DNA of 64,000 bases from Hydrogenophaga sp. (GTDB taxonomy: Bacteria > Pseudomonadota > Gammaproteobacteria > Burkholderiales > Burkholderiaceae_C): NCBI RefSeq assembly GCF_018780385.1, contig NZ_JADMJO010000013.1, positions 1 through 64,000 of the forward strand. The letters run 5' to 3'. The notes under the pieces were generated by a model. It made no database searches and was not told where the DNA came from. It saw only the letters and a list, made by a program, of their open reading frames with translations. The translations under genes were made by a program, and so were the position numbers. Shown piece by piece: positions 40,536 through 50,384 of this stretch (its first letter is position 1; every line of letters starts with the position of its first letter).

Positions 40536-41674
40536 ATGGAACCGTCATGAAAAAACTCAAGGTGATGACGGTCGTAGGCACAAGGCCTGAAATCATTCGC
40601 CTCTCGCGCGTTTTGGCGCGGCTGGACGACTACTGTGATCACGTGCTCGTGCACACAGGTCAGAACTACGACTACGAACTGAACCAGATCTTTTTTGACG
40701 ATCTGGGCATTCGCAAACCAGACCACTTTCTTGATGCGGCATGCGGTAGTGCAGCGGAAACCATTGGCACCATCATTGCGAAGGTTGACACGGTCATTGC
40801 AACGGAAACACCCGACGCAATGCTCGTGCTGGGCGACACTAATAGCTGCCTTTCGGTCATCCCCGCCAAGCGCCGCAAAGTGCCCATCTTCCACATGGAG
40901 GCCGGCAATCGTTGCTTCGACATGCGGGTTCCTGAGGAGATCAACCGCCGAATCGTCGACCACACGGCCGACATCAACCTGACCTACAGCAGCATCGCGC
41001 GTGAATATCTTCTGCGCGAAGGCTTGCCGCCCGACATGGTGATCAAGACTGGAAGCCCGATGGCCGAAGTGTTGGGGCATTACAAGCAACGCATTGACGC
41101 GTCGACCGTACTGACCAAGTTGGGTTTGCAGCGTGAGGGCTATTTTCTGGTGAGCGCACACCGAGAGGAGAATGTGGATTCAGACGTGCGGTTTGCCAAG
41201 TTGGTGGAGGTGCTCAACCAAGTGGCCGAGCAGCATGGTCTGCCCGTGATTGTTTCCACCCATCCCCGTACAAAAAAGCGGGTGGACAGCCAGGGCGCAA
41301 CATTCCATCCGCTCGTTCAACTGCTCAAGCCCTTGGGCTTCACCGACTATAACCAACTGCAGATTCACGCTCGTGCAGTGCTATCGGACAGTGGAACGAT
41401 CAACGAAGAGTCTTCCATCCTGAACTTTCCGGCACTCAACCTGCGCGAAGCGCACGAGCGCCCCGAAGGCATGGAAGAGGCTGCAGTGATGATGGTTGGC
41501 CTGGACCCTTTGCGCGTCATGCAGGGTCTGGCCATCCTGAAAGATCAGCCACGGGGAGGAGAGCGCCTGTTGAGGCAAGTTGCGGACTACAGCATGCCCA
41601 ATGTCTCTGACAAGGTCGTGCGCATTATTCATAGCTACACGGACTACATCAACCGCGTGGTCTGGAAAAAGTAG
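40532..41674 (+). CDS. fnlC: Non-hydrolysing UDP-GlcNAc 2-epimerase family (FnlC/WbjD/CapG-like)
   Basis: LKVMTVVGTRPEIIRLSRVLARLDDYCDHVLVHTGQNYDYELNQIFFDDLGI; HMEAGNRCFDMRVPEEINRRIVDH. Confidence 0.92.
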   Translation: MNGTVMKKLKVMTVVGTRPEIIRLSRVLARLDDYCDHVLVHTGQNYDYELNQIFFDDLGIRKPDHFLDAACGSAAETIGTIIAKVDTVIATETPDAMLVLGDTNSCLSVIPAKRRKVPIFHMEAGNRCFDMRVPEEINRRIVDHTADINLTYSSIAREYLLREGLPPDMVIKTGSPMAEVLGHYKQRIDASTVLTKLGLQREGYFLVSAHREENVDSDVRFAKLVEVLNQVAEQHGLPVIVSTHPRTKKRVDSQGATFHPLVQLLKPLGFTDYNQLQIHARAVLSDSGTINEESSILNFPALNLREAHERPEGMEEAAVMMVGLDPLRVMQGLAILKDQPRGGERLLRQVADYSMPNVSDKVVRIIHSYTDYINRVVWKK

Positions 41675-41687
41675 GCACGGGCATCCT

Positions 41688-42932
41688 TTGCACATACTGG
41701 TGATCAGCCAATACTTTTGGCCTGAAAATTTTCGAATCAACGACCTTGTCCAGGAATGGACGAGGCGGGGTCATGCCGTCACGATACTGACCGGCAAGCC
41801 CAACTATCCGTCGGGTCGGGTCTTTCCCGAATACGAGCAAAACCCAGAGCGGTTTGGCGCGTACCACGGGGCACGCGTGCTTCGAGTCCCCCTGCTCGCA
41901 CGTGCGCAAGGCTCGGTCCGCCTGCTCCTCAACTATGTCAGCTATGTGATCAGCGCCAGCGCCTTGGGACCTTGGCACTTGCGCGGCAATGGGTTCGACG
42001 TTGTTTTCGTCTTCGAACCGTCGCCGGTCACTGTCGGCATTCCGGCGCTTGTCATGGGCAGACTCAAGCGGGCACCCGTGGTGTTCTGGGTACTCGATCT
42101 CTGGCCGGAGACCCTATCTGCCATCGGAGTGGTGCGCTCTCGGCGTGTGCTTGGTTGGGTCGGGCGTCTGGTGTCATTCATCTACAACCGATGCACCCTC
42201 GTGCTTGGACAGTCGCGGGGGTTTCAAACCAGCATCCTGCAATACTGCCGCGATGCCAGCAAGGTCCGCTACTTCCCCAGTTGGTCAGAAGACGTGTTCG
42301 CCCAGTCCGATGCAACTCCAGCACCTGAAATCACTTCGAAGCTTGGTGTGTTCAATGTCCTTTTCGCCGGAAACATCGGCGAAGCGCAAGATCTACCTGC
42401 CGTGTTGGAAGCTGCGACCCTGCTGAAAGACAACCCCGGTGTCCGGTGGTTGATCGTGGGTGACGGGCGCAAATCGGAATGGCTTCAAGACGAAGTGAGC
42501 CACCGGGGCTTGGCACAACAGGTCATGCTACTGGGTCGCCACCCGGTGGAACGCATGCCGTCCTTCTATTCCCATGCCAACGCGCTGCTGGTGTCGTTGA
42601 AAAAGGATCCGGTGTTCAGCCTGACCATTCCGGGCAAAGTTCAGTCATACCTGATGTCGGGCATCCCCATCTTGGGCATGCTCGACGGCGAAGGCGCTGA
42701 TGTCATCCAAAGAGCGCGGGCAGGTATGGTGTGTGGTGCGGGTGATGCTCGCGGTCTGGCAGACGCCGTTCTGGACCTGGCTGCCATGGATAGCAATGCG
42801 CGCAGGGCACTCGGCGAGAACGGTCGGCGATTCGCAAAACAGGAATTCGACCGAGAGACGCTGATGGACAGGCTTGAGCAGTGGCTGACAGAGGCCGTGG
42901 ACACCCAGCGAGAGCGAGGGAGAGATCGATGA
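41688..42932 (+). CDS. GT4-family glycosyltransferase (WbuB-like)
   Basis: LHILVISQYFWPENFRINDLVQEWTRRGHAVTILTGKPNYPSG; downstream of fnlC; likely TTG start at 41688. Confidence 0.88.
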   Translation: MHILVISQYFWPENFRINDLVQEWTRRGHAVTILTGKPNYPSGRVFPEYEQNPERFGAYHGARVLRVPLLARAQGSVRLLLNYVSYVISASALGPWHLRGNGFDVVFVFEPSPVTVGIPALVMGRLKRAPVVFWVLDLWPETLSAIGVVRSRRVLGWVGRLVSFIYNRCTLVLGQSRGFQTSILQYCRDASKVRYFPSWSEDVFAQSDATPAPEITSKLGVFNVLFAGNIGEAQDLPAVLEAATLLKDNPGVRWLIVGDGRKSEWLQDEVSHRGLAQQVMLLGRHPVERMPSFYSHANALLVSLKKDPVFSLTIPGKVQSYLMSGIPILGMLDGEGADVIQRARAGMVCGAGDARGLADAVLDLAAMDSNARRALGENGRRFAKQEFDRETLMDRLEQWLTEAVDTQRERGRDR

Positions 42933-43876
42933 CAGTGTTGGTCACGGGAGCCAGTGGTTTCGTGGGGCGCGCGTTGTGTCGGCGGGCGCTCGCCGCCGGC
43001 CTGAACGTGCGGGCCGCAATGCGAAACCCCGGGGAAACCGTCACGCATTTGGCCGCCATTGAAGTGCCCTCCCTGGACCACCAGACCGACTGGGCACTGG
43101 CGCTCGTGGATTGCCGCGCTGTGGTTCACACTGCTGCCAGGGTTCACGTCATGGATGAGGCGGCAATGGACCCTCTGACTGAGTTTCGTCGGGTCAATGT
43201 CGAGGGAACACTGCACTTGGCACACCAGGCTGCGGCAGCCGGCGTGCGGCGCTTCGTCTTCGTCAGCTCGGTCAAGGTCAACGGCGAAGGCAGCGTGGCC
43301 GGTCATCCCTTTACCGTCGCGGACGCGCCCTCCCCGCAAGACCCCTACGGCATCTCCAAAATGGAAGCCGAACAGGGCTTGCGCCAGATCGCGTCAGAAA
43401 CAGGCATGGAAGTCGTCATCGTCCGCCCGCCGCTTGTGTACGGGTCTGGCGTCAAGGCCAATTTCGCATCGCTCATGCGCGCGGTGCAACGTGGTATTCC
43501 CCTGCCACTGGCAAGCGTCACCAACAACCGCCGCAGCTTCGTCGCCCTCGACAACCTCGTCGATTTGCTCATCACCTGCCTTGCCCATCCCGCCGCAGCC
43601 AATCAGACCTTTCTGGTGAGCGACGGTGAAGACCTCTCCACCGCCGATCTGCTGCTGCGTCTCGGGCGAGCCATGGGCAAGCAGGCGCCGCTGTTCCCGG
43701 TACCACCTTCGTTGCTTCAGCTCGGCGCCAGCATCATCAGCAAAGGGGACATGGCGCAGCGTTTGCTCGGAAACCTACAGGTCGACATCGGCCACACCTG
43801 CAACACGCTGAACTGGACTCCCCCCATTTCGGTGGACGAAGGCCTGCGGCGTGCGACGGCAGGACTCACACAGTGA
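42929..43876 (+). CDS. NAD-dependent epimerase/reductase (WbpV/WbpK-like SDR)
   Basis: MTVLVTGASGFVGRALCRRAL; VHTAARVHVMDE; YGISKMEAEQGL. Confidence 0.87.
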   Translation: MTVLVTGASGFVGRALCRRALAAGLNVRAAMRNPGETVTHLAAIEVPSLDHQTDWALALVDCRAVVHTAARVHVMDEAAMDPLTEFRRVNVEGTLHLAHQAAAAGVRRFVFVSSVKVNGEGSVAGHPFTVADAPSPQDPYGISKMEAEQGLRQIASETGMEVVIVRPPLVYGSGVKANFASLMRAVQRGIPLPLASVTNNRRSFVALDNLVDLLITCLAHPAAANQTFLVSDGEDLSTADLLLRLGRAMGKQAPLFPVPPSLLQLGASIISKGDMAQRLLGNLQVDIGHTCNTLNWTPPISVDEGLRRATAGLTQ

Positions 43877-44436
43877 TCAAGCGCCTGTTCGACCTGACCC
43901 TGGCCATTCCCGCGGCGCTGCTGCTGCTATTGCCCGTGGCGAGCATTGCGCTGACCGTTCGACTCACGTCACCCGGGCCCGCCTTGTATTGGAGCGACCG
44001 TGTCGGTCGCCACAACCGGATCTTCAAGATGCCCAAGTTCCGCAGCATGCGGATCGACACACCTGCCGTGGCCACCCATCTGTTGACCGACCCGGCGAAG
44101 TACCTCACGCCGATCGGCTCCTTCCTGCGCAAGAGCAGCCTGGACGAACTGCCCCAACTGTGGAGCATCATCAAGGGCGACATGAGCTTCGTGGGACCCC
44201 GGCCTGCGCTGTTCAACCAGCACGATCTGATAGCACTGCGCACAGAGCAAGGGGTGCACGAACTGGTGCCGGGTTTGACGGGCTGGGCGCAAGTGAACGG
44301 CCGGGATGAATTGCCGATTCCGCAGAAGGTGGCGCTGGACGCCGAGTACCTGCGGCGTCACACTTTGGTGTTGGACTTGCGCATTCTGTGGATGACGTTT
44401 GTAAAGGTGTTGCGCCGTGACGGCGTGACCCACTGA
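43873..44436 (+). CDS. Bacterial sugar transferase (PglC-like monotopic phosphoglycosyl transferase)
   Basis: Single N-terminal hydrophobic segment, KMPKFRSMRIDT, SLDELPQLWSIIKGDMSFVGPRPAL, PGLTGWAQVNGRDE. Confidence 0.92.
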   Translation: MIKRLFDLTLAIPAALLLLLPVASIALTVRLTSPGPALYWSDRVGRHNRIFKMPKFRSMRIDTPAVATHLLTDPAKYLTPIGSFLRKSSLDELPQLWSIIKGDMSFVGPRPALFNQHDLIALRTEQGVHELVPGLTGWAQVNGRDELPIPQKVALDAEYLRRHTLVLDLRILWMTFVKVLRRDGVTH

Positions 44437-44441
44437 AAACA

Positions 44442-46445
44442 ATGAACAGCAGGGATTCAGAAACTTCCGCGGCGACGGTCCTGCTGGACCTGCCACGCTT
44501 GGCCAAACGGTTGGTGGCGCTCGCGGTGGACGTGTCGCTCTGCGTACTCAGCGTGTGGATTGCCCTGTGTCTGCGGCTGGAGCACTGGGTGCGGCTCGAA
44601 CCGGTGCACGGATGGGCGATGTTGGGAGCGGTGCTCTTGGCCCTGCCGCTTTTCGTCAGGTTTGGCCTGTACCGAGCCATATTCCGGTATGCAGGCTGGA
44701 ACGCCATGATCAGCCTGGTTCAGGCCATGGCCTTATACAGCCTGTTCTACGCCATGTTGTTTACCGTCATCAGCGTGCCGGGCATTCCGCGAACGATCGG
44801 TGTCATCCAGCCGATGTTGCTGATGGTCTTCGTAGGATCCAGCCGGGTCTTGGCGCGCTATTGGCTCGGCGGTTTGTACCGGTCTGTCTTGCACCGCAAA
44901 GAACTGCCCGGCGTTCTGATCTACGGCGCCGGCGCGGCCGGCCGCCAACTCGCGGCAGCACTTGCCCGCGGGACCGAACACCGGCTGCTGGGCTTTCTGG
45001 ACGATGATGACCGCCTGCACGGCAACAGCCTGGATGGGCGCACGGTATTCCCGCCGGCTTCGTTGCCCGAACTGATTCCCGAACTGGGCGTGACCGATCT
45101 GTTGCTGGCACTGCCTTCGATCACCCACCAGCGACGCCTGCAGGTGCTGGACTCGTTGCGCCATCTGCCCGTGCACGTGCGAACCATGCCCGGTATGTCG
45201 GATCTGGCCGCAGGCCGCGTGAGTCTGAACGACGTGCGCGAACTGGAGATCGAAGACCTGCTGGGTCGCGAACCGGTGACGCCCGATGCCTCGCTGTTGC
45301 TGCGGCTGGTGCACGACAAGGTGGTGCTCATCACGGGCGCCGGGGGCAGCATCGGCAGTGAGCTCTGTCGGCAGATCGCCGCCTGCCGGCCTCGCACCCT
45401 GCTTCTGGTGGAAAACTCCGAGTTCGCGCTCTACCAGATCCACCATGAACTCACCGCCCTGGTGGGCAGCCAGACCGATCCGCTGGATCTCGAAGAAGGT
45501 GATGTGGATGCACCCATGGCGGTCACGTTGGTGCCGCTGCTGGCCTCGGTGCAGGACGAAGAGCGCATGGCTCAGATCATGCAGACGTGGCGGCCGCACG
45601 CGGTGTACCACGCCGCCGCCTACAAGCACGTGCCGCTGGTGGAGCACAACCCGGCTCAGGGGCTGCGCAACAACGTGTGGGGGACCTTGGTCTGTGCGCG
45701 CAGTGCGCAAGCCGCTGGCGTGAGCCACTTCGTGCTGATCAGCACCGACAAGGCCGTGCGGCCCACCAACATCATGGGCGCGAGCAAGCGCATGGCCGAG
45801 CTGGTGCTGCAGGCTCTGGCGGCGGAGCCGGGCGCCACCACGTTTTCCATGGTGCGCTTCGGCAATGTGCTGGGCTCCAGCGGCTCGGTGGTGCCCTTGT
45901 TCCGGCAGCAGATCAAGGACGGCGGACCGATCACGCTCACCCACCCGGACATCACCCGCTACTTCATGACCATTCCCGAGGCGGCCCAGTTGGTGATCCA
46001 GGCCGGCGCCATGGCGCAAGGCGGCGACGTGTTCGTGCTGGACATGGGTCAGCCGGTGCGCATCATGGATCTGGCGCAACGCATGGTGGAGCTCTCCGGT
46101 CTGCAGGTGAAGACGGCCATCAACCCCACCGGCGACATCGAAATCCAGACCACGGGGTTGCGCCCGGGCGAAAAGTTGTACGAGGAACTGCTGATCGGCG
46201 ACAACCCCCAGCCCACACAACATCCGCGCATCCTGCGCGCCCGCGAAGACTTCCAACCCTGGCGGGAATTTCAGCAAACCTTGCATGCGCTGGACGCCGC
46301 GCTCGCGGCCCAGGACATTCCAACGGCACGGGCATTGTTGCAGCGGTGCGTGCAGGGTTACCTGCCCACCGGCGAGGTGGTGGACTGGGTGCACATTTCG
46401 GCCATGCGCGACGCCGAACAATCGATCAAGCAACTCCAGCACTGA
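44442..46445 (+). CDS. wbpM: Polytopic UDP-GlcNAc C4,6-dehydratase (WbpM-like)
   Basis: N-terminal TM segments + KVVLITGAGGSIGSELCRQI; HAAAYKHVPLVE; STDKAVRPTNIMGASKRMAEL; PGEKLYEELL. Confidence 0.93.
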   Translation: MNSRDSETSAATVLLDLPRLAKRLVALAVDVSLCVLSVWIALCLRLEHWVRLEPVHGWAMLGAVLLALPLFVRFGLYRAIFRYAGWNAMISLVQAMALYSLFYAMLFTVISVPGIPRTIGVIQPMLLMVFVGSSRVLARYWLGGLYRSVLHRKELPGVLIYGAGAAGRQLAAALARGTEHRLLGFLDDDDRLHGNSLDGRTVFPPASLPELIPELGVTDLLLALPSITHQRRLQVLDSLRHLPVHVRTMPGMSDLAAGRVSLNDVRELEIEDLLGREPVTPDASLLLRLVHDKVVLITGAGGSIGSELCRQIAACRPRTLLLVENSEFALYQIHHELTALVGSQTDPLDLEEGDVDAPMAVTLVPLLASVQDEERMAQIMQTWRPHAVYHAAAYKHVPLVEHNPAQGLRNNVWGTLVCARSAQAAGVSHFVLISTDKAVRPTNIMGASKRMAELVLQALAAEPGATTFSMVRFGNVLGSSGSVVPLFRQQIKDGGPITLTHPDITRYFMTIPEAAQLVIQAGAMAQGGDVFVLDMGQPVRIMDLAQRMVELSGLQVKTAINPTGDIEIQTTGLRPGEKLYEELLIGDNPQPTQHPRILRAREDFQPWREFQQTLHALDAALAAQDIPTARALLQRCVQGYLPTGEVVDWVHISAMRDAEQSIKQLQH

Positions 46446-46457
46446 GCGCGGGCAAAA

Positions 46458-46481
46458 AAAAGCCACCTTGCGGTGGCTTTT
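46458..46481 (+). terminator. Rho-independent terminator downstream of wbpM
   Basis: AAAAGCCACC-TTGC-GGTGGCTTTT: 10-bp stem, 4-nt loop, 3' T run. Confidence 0.85.
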
Positions 46482-46761
46482 GAAAGTCCTTGAAGGGACG
46501 TCGTTGGGAGACCAGTTTCAAACGCGCTGAGCGACGTGTGGGATTTGCCGGGTCTGATTTTTTTGAGATGTTGTGACAGCAACGGGGTCTATTGTGCGTT
46601 GCAGCGGGCGGCTCGACCATCCCCAACATGGGGGAGTTGTCCGTTTTTTGAATACAAAAGACGCAATGTTTTCAGGTAATTTTCACCAACTGAATAAGTT
46701 CGGACATTTGGCCTGCCAAGCTCTGCGAATTCACAACACAAACCACACCGATGCCCGCACC

Positions 46762-48021
46762 TCAGAGCGGCAGCCGCACAACAAACCGGGCACCTCCGCC
46801 AGGCCGATCTTCGCAGTGCACACGTCCGCCATGCTGTTCGACGATGGTCTTGACCAGCGACAGGCCCAGGCCCACGCCGCCTTCGCGTTCGCTCGCGCCG
46901 GGCAAGCGGTAGAAGGCCTCGAAGATGCGGGCGCGCAACTCGGCCGGCACGCCCGGGCCTCTGTCCTCAACCCACAGCACCGCGGCACGCTGACCCCCCT
47001 CCTGATCGATCGAGAGCCTCAAGCGCACCTCGGGTTCGGCCCCATCCAAAGCGGAGAGCGCCGTGCTCTGCCCGTAGCGGCGCGCGTTCTCCAACAAGTT
47101 GCGCAGCACACGCCTGAGCAGTTTGGTGTGGCCCTGCACGAGCGCGGGTGACGCCCCAGGGGCAATGTCCAGGTCGGCGCCCGTGCGGGCGCACTCCTCG
47201 GCAGCCAGCCCCACCAGATCCACTTCTTCGGTTGACCCCAGCGCCGACACGTCGCTGGCGTCGCGCAGATCCAGCCGGCTGGCCAGCAGAATTTCGTCGA
47301 TCAGTTGATCCAGCTCGTCGATGCTGCGCGCCATTTCGCGGCGCTGCTGAGCGCTCACGCTCTCGTGCCCCAGCAGTTCCAGGCCCATGCGGATGCGCGC
47401 CAGCGGAGACCTCAGTTCGTGCGACGCATTGGCCAGCAGGGACTTGTGTGACTTCACCAGGATCTGCACTCGCTCGGCGGCTGCGTTGAAGCGCTCGGCC
47501 AGGAAGGCCACCTCGTCCTGCCCTTGCACCGGCAGGCGGGTAGAGAGATCACCGTTGCCCCAACGCTCCACGCCCTTCTGCAGGATTTCCAATCGTTTGG
47601 TGAGGCGCCGAACGATCGGGTAGGCGCCGGCCGCCACGGCCAGAGCCACGAAACCCAGCAGCCAGGCAAAACCGGTGGGTGTCTGCAACCACGCGGGCGC
47701 GCGGCGGCCCGGGTTGTTCGAGCCCTCGGGACGGTTGGGACGTGGCAACAGCACGAACAGCTTCTGCCCGTCTTTCATGTTCACTTCGAATTCCCAGCCG
47801 CCTCCCGGGATGCGCACGGCACGCGCCGGAGACTCACCAATGACCTCGCGGGTCGCATCACGAACCACGATCGTGCGGGTCACCCGCGCGTCGCGCTCGG
47901 CGCGATCATCGTCCAACGCCTGTTGCCACAACCAGCCAACGACCAGAGTGAGCACCGTCACGGCGGCCACCACCGCGAGCCAGATGCGCAGGTAGAGCTT
48001 GGAGCCGAAGAATGCCTTCAT
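46762..48021 (-). CDS. Sensor histidine kinase
   Basis: HAMP-like region, NASHELRSPLARIRMGLELL H-box, LWVEDRGPGVPAELRARIFEAFYR; start placed at MKAFFGSKLYLRIW (48021). Confidence 0.92.
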   Translation of the reverse strand: MKAFFGSKLYLRIWLAVVAAVTVLTLVVGWLWQQALDDDRAERDARVTRTIVVRDATREVIGESPARAVRIPGGGWEFEVNMKDGQKLFVLLPRPNRPEGSNNPGRRAPAWLQTPTGFAWLLGFVALAVAAGAYPIVRRLTKRLEILQKGVERWGNGDLSTRLPVQGQDEVAFLAERFNAAAERVQILVKSHKSLLANASHELRSPLARIRMGLELLGHESVSAQQRREMARSIDELDQLIDEILLASRLDLRDASDVSALGSTEEVDLVGLAAEECARTGADLDIAPGASPALVQGHTKLLRRVLRNLLENARRYGQSTALSALDGAEPEVRLRLSIDQEGGQRAAVLWVEDRGPGVPAELRARIFEAFYRLPGASEREGGVGLGLSLVKTIVEQHGGRVHCEDRPGGGARFVVRLPL

Positions 48022-48035
48022 GGCGTTTCGCCGCC

Positions 48036-48103
48036 GGGCCGCCCCAAGGCGAAACAGCCCCCTTGGGGGCCAGCGACCCGCGCAGCGGTGGAGCGTGGGG
48101 GCC
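48036..48103. repeat. Structured intergenic repeat-like element between response regulator and kinase genes
   Basis: GGGCCGCCCCAAGGCGAAACAGCCCCCTTGGGGGCCAGCGACCCGCGCAGCGGTGGAGCGTGGGGGCC, containing the perfect palindrome GCCCCCTTGGGGGC (48057-48070). Confidence 0.6.
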
Positions 48104-48109
48104 TCATGC

Positions 48110-48826
48110 TCAATCTTGCTGCTTCGCGAAAACGTATCCAACCCCGCGCACCGTGAGGATGCGTTTGGGGTCCTTGCTGTCGACTTCGATCGCATTGCGG
48201 ATACGGCCGATGTGAACGTCGATCGAGCGGTCAAAGGCCTCGAGCTCGCGCCCGCGCACCGCTTCCATGATCTGGTCGCGCGTGAGCACGCGCCCGGCCC
48301 GTTCGGCCATGGCCACGAGCAGGTCGAACTGGTACGAGGTGAGCTCGCACGCCTGACCCGACACCACCACCGTGCGCGCGTCGCGGTCGATGTCCAGCGA
48401 ACCGAAGCGCATCACGGGCGTGCTGCGCGACACGCTGGCGCTGCCCGTCTCGCCGCGGCGGCGCAAGACGGCACGCACGCGGGCCAGCAACTCGCGCGGC
48501 TCGAAGGGCTTGGGCAGGTAGTCGTCCGCGCCGAGCTCCAGGCCGATGATGCGGTCCATCGGGTCACCCTTGGCGGTGAGCATGAGCACGGGCACGCGCG
48601 CCACGTCGCCTTGAAGCGCGCGGATGCGCCGGCAGACTTCCAGTCCATCAATGCCCGGCATCATCAGGTCGAGGATGACCAGTTCGGGCTGGATGAGTTG
48701 CAGCTGCTCCAGTCCCGCTTCGCCGTCGGCGGCATGGGTCACCTCAAAGCCGGACTGGCCGAGGTACTCGACGACCATCTTGGCCAGACGGGCGTCGTCT
48801 TCAATCATCAACAGCTGGGATGTCAT
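48110..48826 (-). CDS. OmpR-family response regulator
   Basis: LLMIEDDARLAKMVVEYLGQSGFEV; VILDLMMPGIDGLEVCRRIRA; C-terminal winged helix (GRVLTRDQIMEAVRGRELEAFDRSIDVHIGRIR). Confidence 0.95.
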   Translation of the reverse strand: MTSQLLMIEDDARLAKMVVEYLGQSGFEVTHAADGEAGLEQLQLIQPELVILDLMMPGIDGLEVCRRIRALQGDVARVPVLMLTAKGDPMDRIIGLELGADDYLPKPFEPRELLARVRAVLRRRGETGSASVSRSTPVMRFGSLDIDRDARTVVVSGQACELTSYQFDLLVAMAERAGRVLTRDQIMEAVRGRELEAFDRSIDVHIGRIRNAIEVDSKDPKRILTVRGVGYVFAKQQD

Positions 48827-48925
48827 GGGTTTTTGTGGTGACTTGGGTCGTTAACCCCACAGGGTGGGGGCCAGGTGTGAACACGGGTTGTGGAAGGCGT
48901 AAAGAAACGTGAATGTCGCGCCCGC

Positions 48926-50314
48926 TCAGGGTCGGTTGCCCACCGGAGCCACGCGAGAGGCCAGCCAGACCAGCAACAGCACCGGCACGCCAAGGCAGGC
49001 CGTCGCGGTAAAAAAGGTGGCGTAGTCGTATGTGTCAACGAACGCACCCGAATAGCCCGCGAGCCACTTGGGCGCGAGCAGCATCATGGAGCTGAACAGC
49101 GCGTACTGCGTGGCGGAGTAACTCACGTTGGTCAAGCCCGACAGGTAGGCAATGAACGCGGCGGAGGCCACGCCGGCGCTCAGGTTGTCGGCTGAAATCA
49201 CAAACACCAGCGCGGTCACGTCGTGGCCATGCCCGGCCAACCACGCAAAGAGCAGGTTGCTCGCCGCCGAGAGCACAGCCCCCAGCATGAGCACGCGCAT
49301 CACGCCCAGCTTGAGCGAGAGCGCGCCGCCGATGAAAGCACCCACCAGGGTCATGATCACGCCGAACACCTTGGTGACCGCCGCCACCTCGTCCTTGGTG
49401 TAGCCCATGTCCACATAAAACGGATTGGCCATGATGCCCATGACCACGTCGCTGATGCGGTAGACCCCGATGAGCGCGAGGATCAGCACCGCTTGCTTGC
49501 CGTAGCGCTTGAGGAAGTCGGCGAATGGTTCGACAAGAGCGCTGCGCAGCCATTCGGCGGCGTTCTTTGACGGCGGCAGCGCCACCCGGACCGGTTCACG
49601 CGAAAACAGCACGGTGAACACGCCCACCAGCATGCTCGCCGCCATCACCAGATAGGCCGTGGTCCAAGCCGCCTGCTGATACAACACACCGGGCACAGCG
49701 CCCGCTACGGCAGCCACCGGGGCCACCTCGGCACGCGCGGCGATCCACAACACACCGGCACCGGCCCAGATCATCGCCAGGCGGTAGCCGGTCTGGTAGG
49801 TCGCGGCCAGAGCACCCTGGTGGCGCACGTCGGCCGACTCGATGCGAAATGCATCCAGCGCAATGTCTTGCGTGGCTGAAGCGAATGCCACGGCGAGCGC
49901 GCACCACACCACCGTGGTCAGCCCCGTGCGCGGGTCGGACAATGCCATGCCGACCAGCGAGGCCATGATGAGGAATTGCGACAGCAGCAACCAGCTGCGC
50001 CGCCGCCCGAGCCAGTGGGTCAGAAACGGCAGCGGCAACCGGTCCACCAACGGCGCCCAGCACCATTTGAACGCGTAGGCCAGCCCCACCCAGCTCAAGT
50101 AGCCGATGGTCGTTCGGTCCAGGCCGGCTTCGCGCAGGCGAAAGCTCAGGGTACCCAGCACCAGCAGCAGCGGCAGGCCGGCGGAAAACCCCAACGCGAA
50201 CATGCGCAGGCTGGCCGGCTCCAGATACACGCGCAGGGTTTCGCCCCAGGTCGGGCTGGGCTGCGGCGTCGGCTCGGCGGCCGACGGGCTTGTCACGGAA
50301 GTGGGTGGGGACAT
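48926..50314 (-). CDS. AmpG-like MFS transporter (muropeptide permease family)
   Basis: MFALGFSAGLPLLLVLGTLSFRLREAGLDRTTIGYLSWVGLAYAFKWCWAPLVDRLPLP, characteristic AmpG N-terminus. Confidence 0.88.
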   Translation of the reverse strand: MSPPTSVTSPSAAEPTPQPSPTWGETLRVYLEPASLRMFALGFSAGLPLLLVLGTLSFRLREAGLDRTTIGYLSWVGLAYAFKWCWAPLVDRLPLPFLTHWLGRRRSWLLLSQFLIMASLVGMALSDPRTGLTTVVWCALAVAFASATQDIALDAFRIESADVRHQGALAATYQTGYRLAMIWAGAGVLWIAARAEVAPVAAVAGAVPGVLYQQAAWTTAYLVMAASMLVGVFTVLFSREPVRVALPPSKNAAEWLRSALVEPFADFLKRYGKQAVLILALIGVYRISDVVMGIMANPFYVDMGYTKDEVAAVTKVFGVIMTLVGAFIGGALSLKLGVMRVLMLGAVLSAASNLLFAWLAGHGHDVTALVFVISADNLSAGVASAAFIAYLSGLTNVSYSATQYALFSSMMLLAPKWLAGYSGAFVDTYDYATFFTATACLGVPVLLLVWLASRVAPVGNRP

Positions 50315-50384
50315 CGGCAGGCCGTTGAGAGGGTAGGGTTCGCTGGGGTGGGCACACCCCCTGGGCTTTGACTATTATTCACGC

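Noticed and set aside
44733-46466. 577-aa minus-strand ORF antisense to wbpM
   Set aside because: wbpM has strong motif support; the antisense frame has no recognisable domain.
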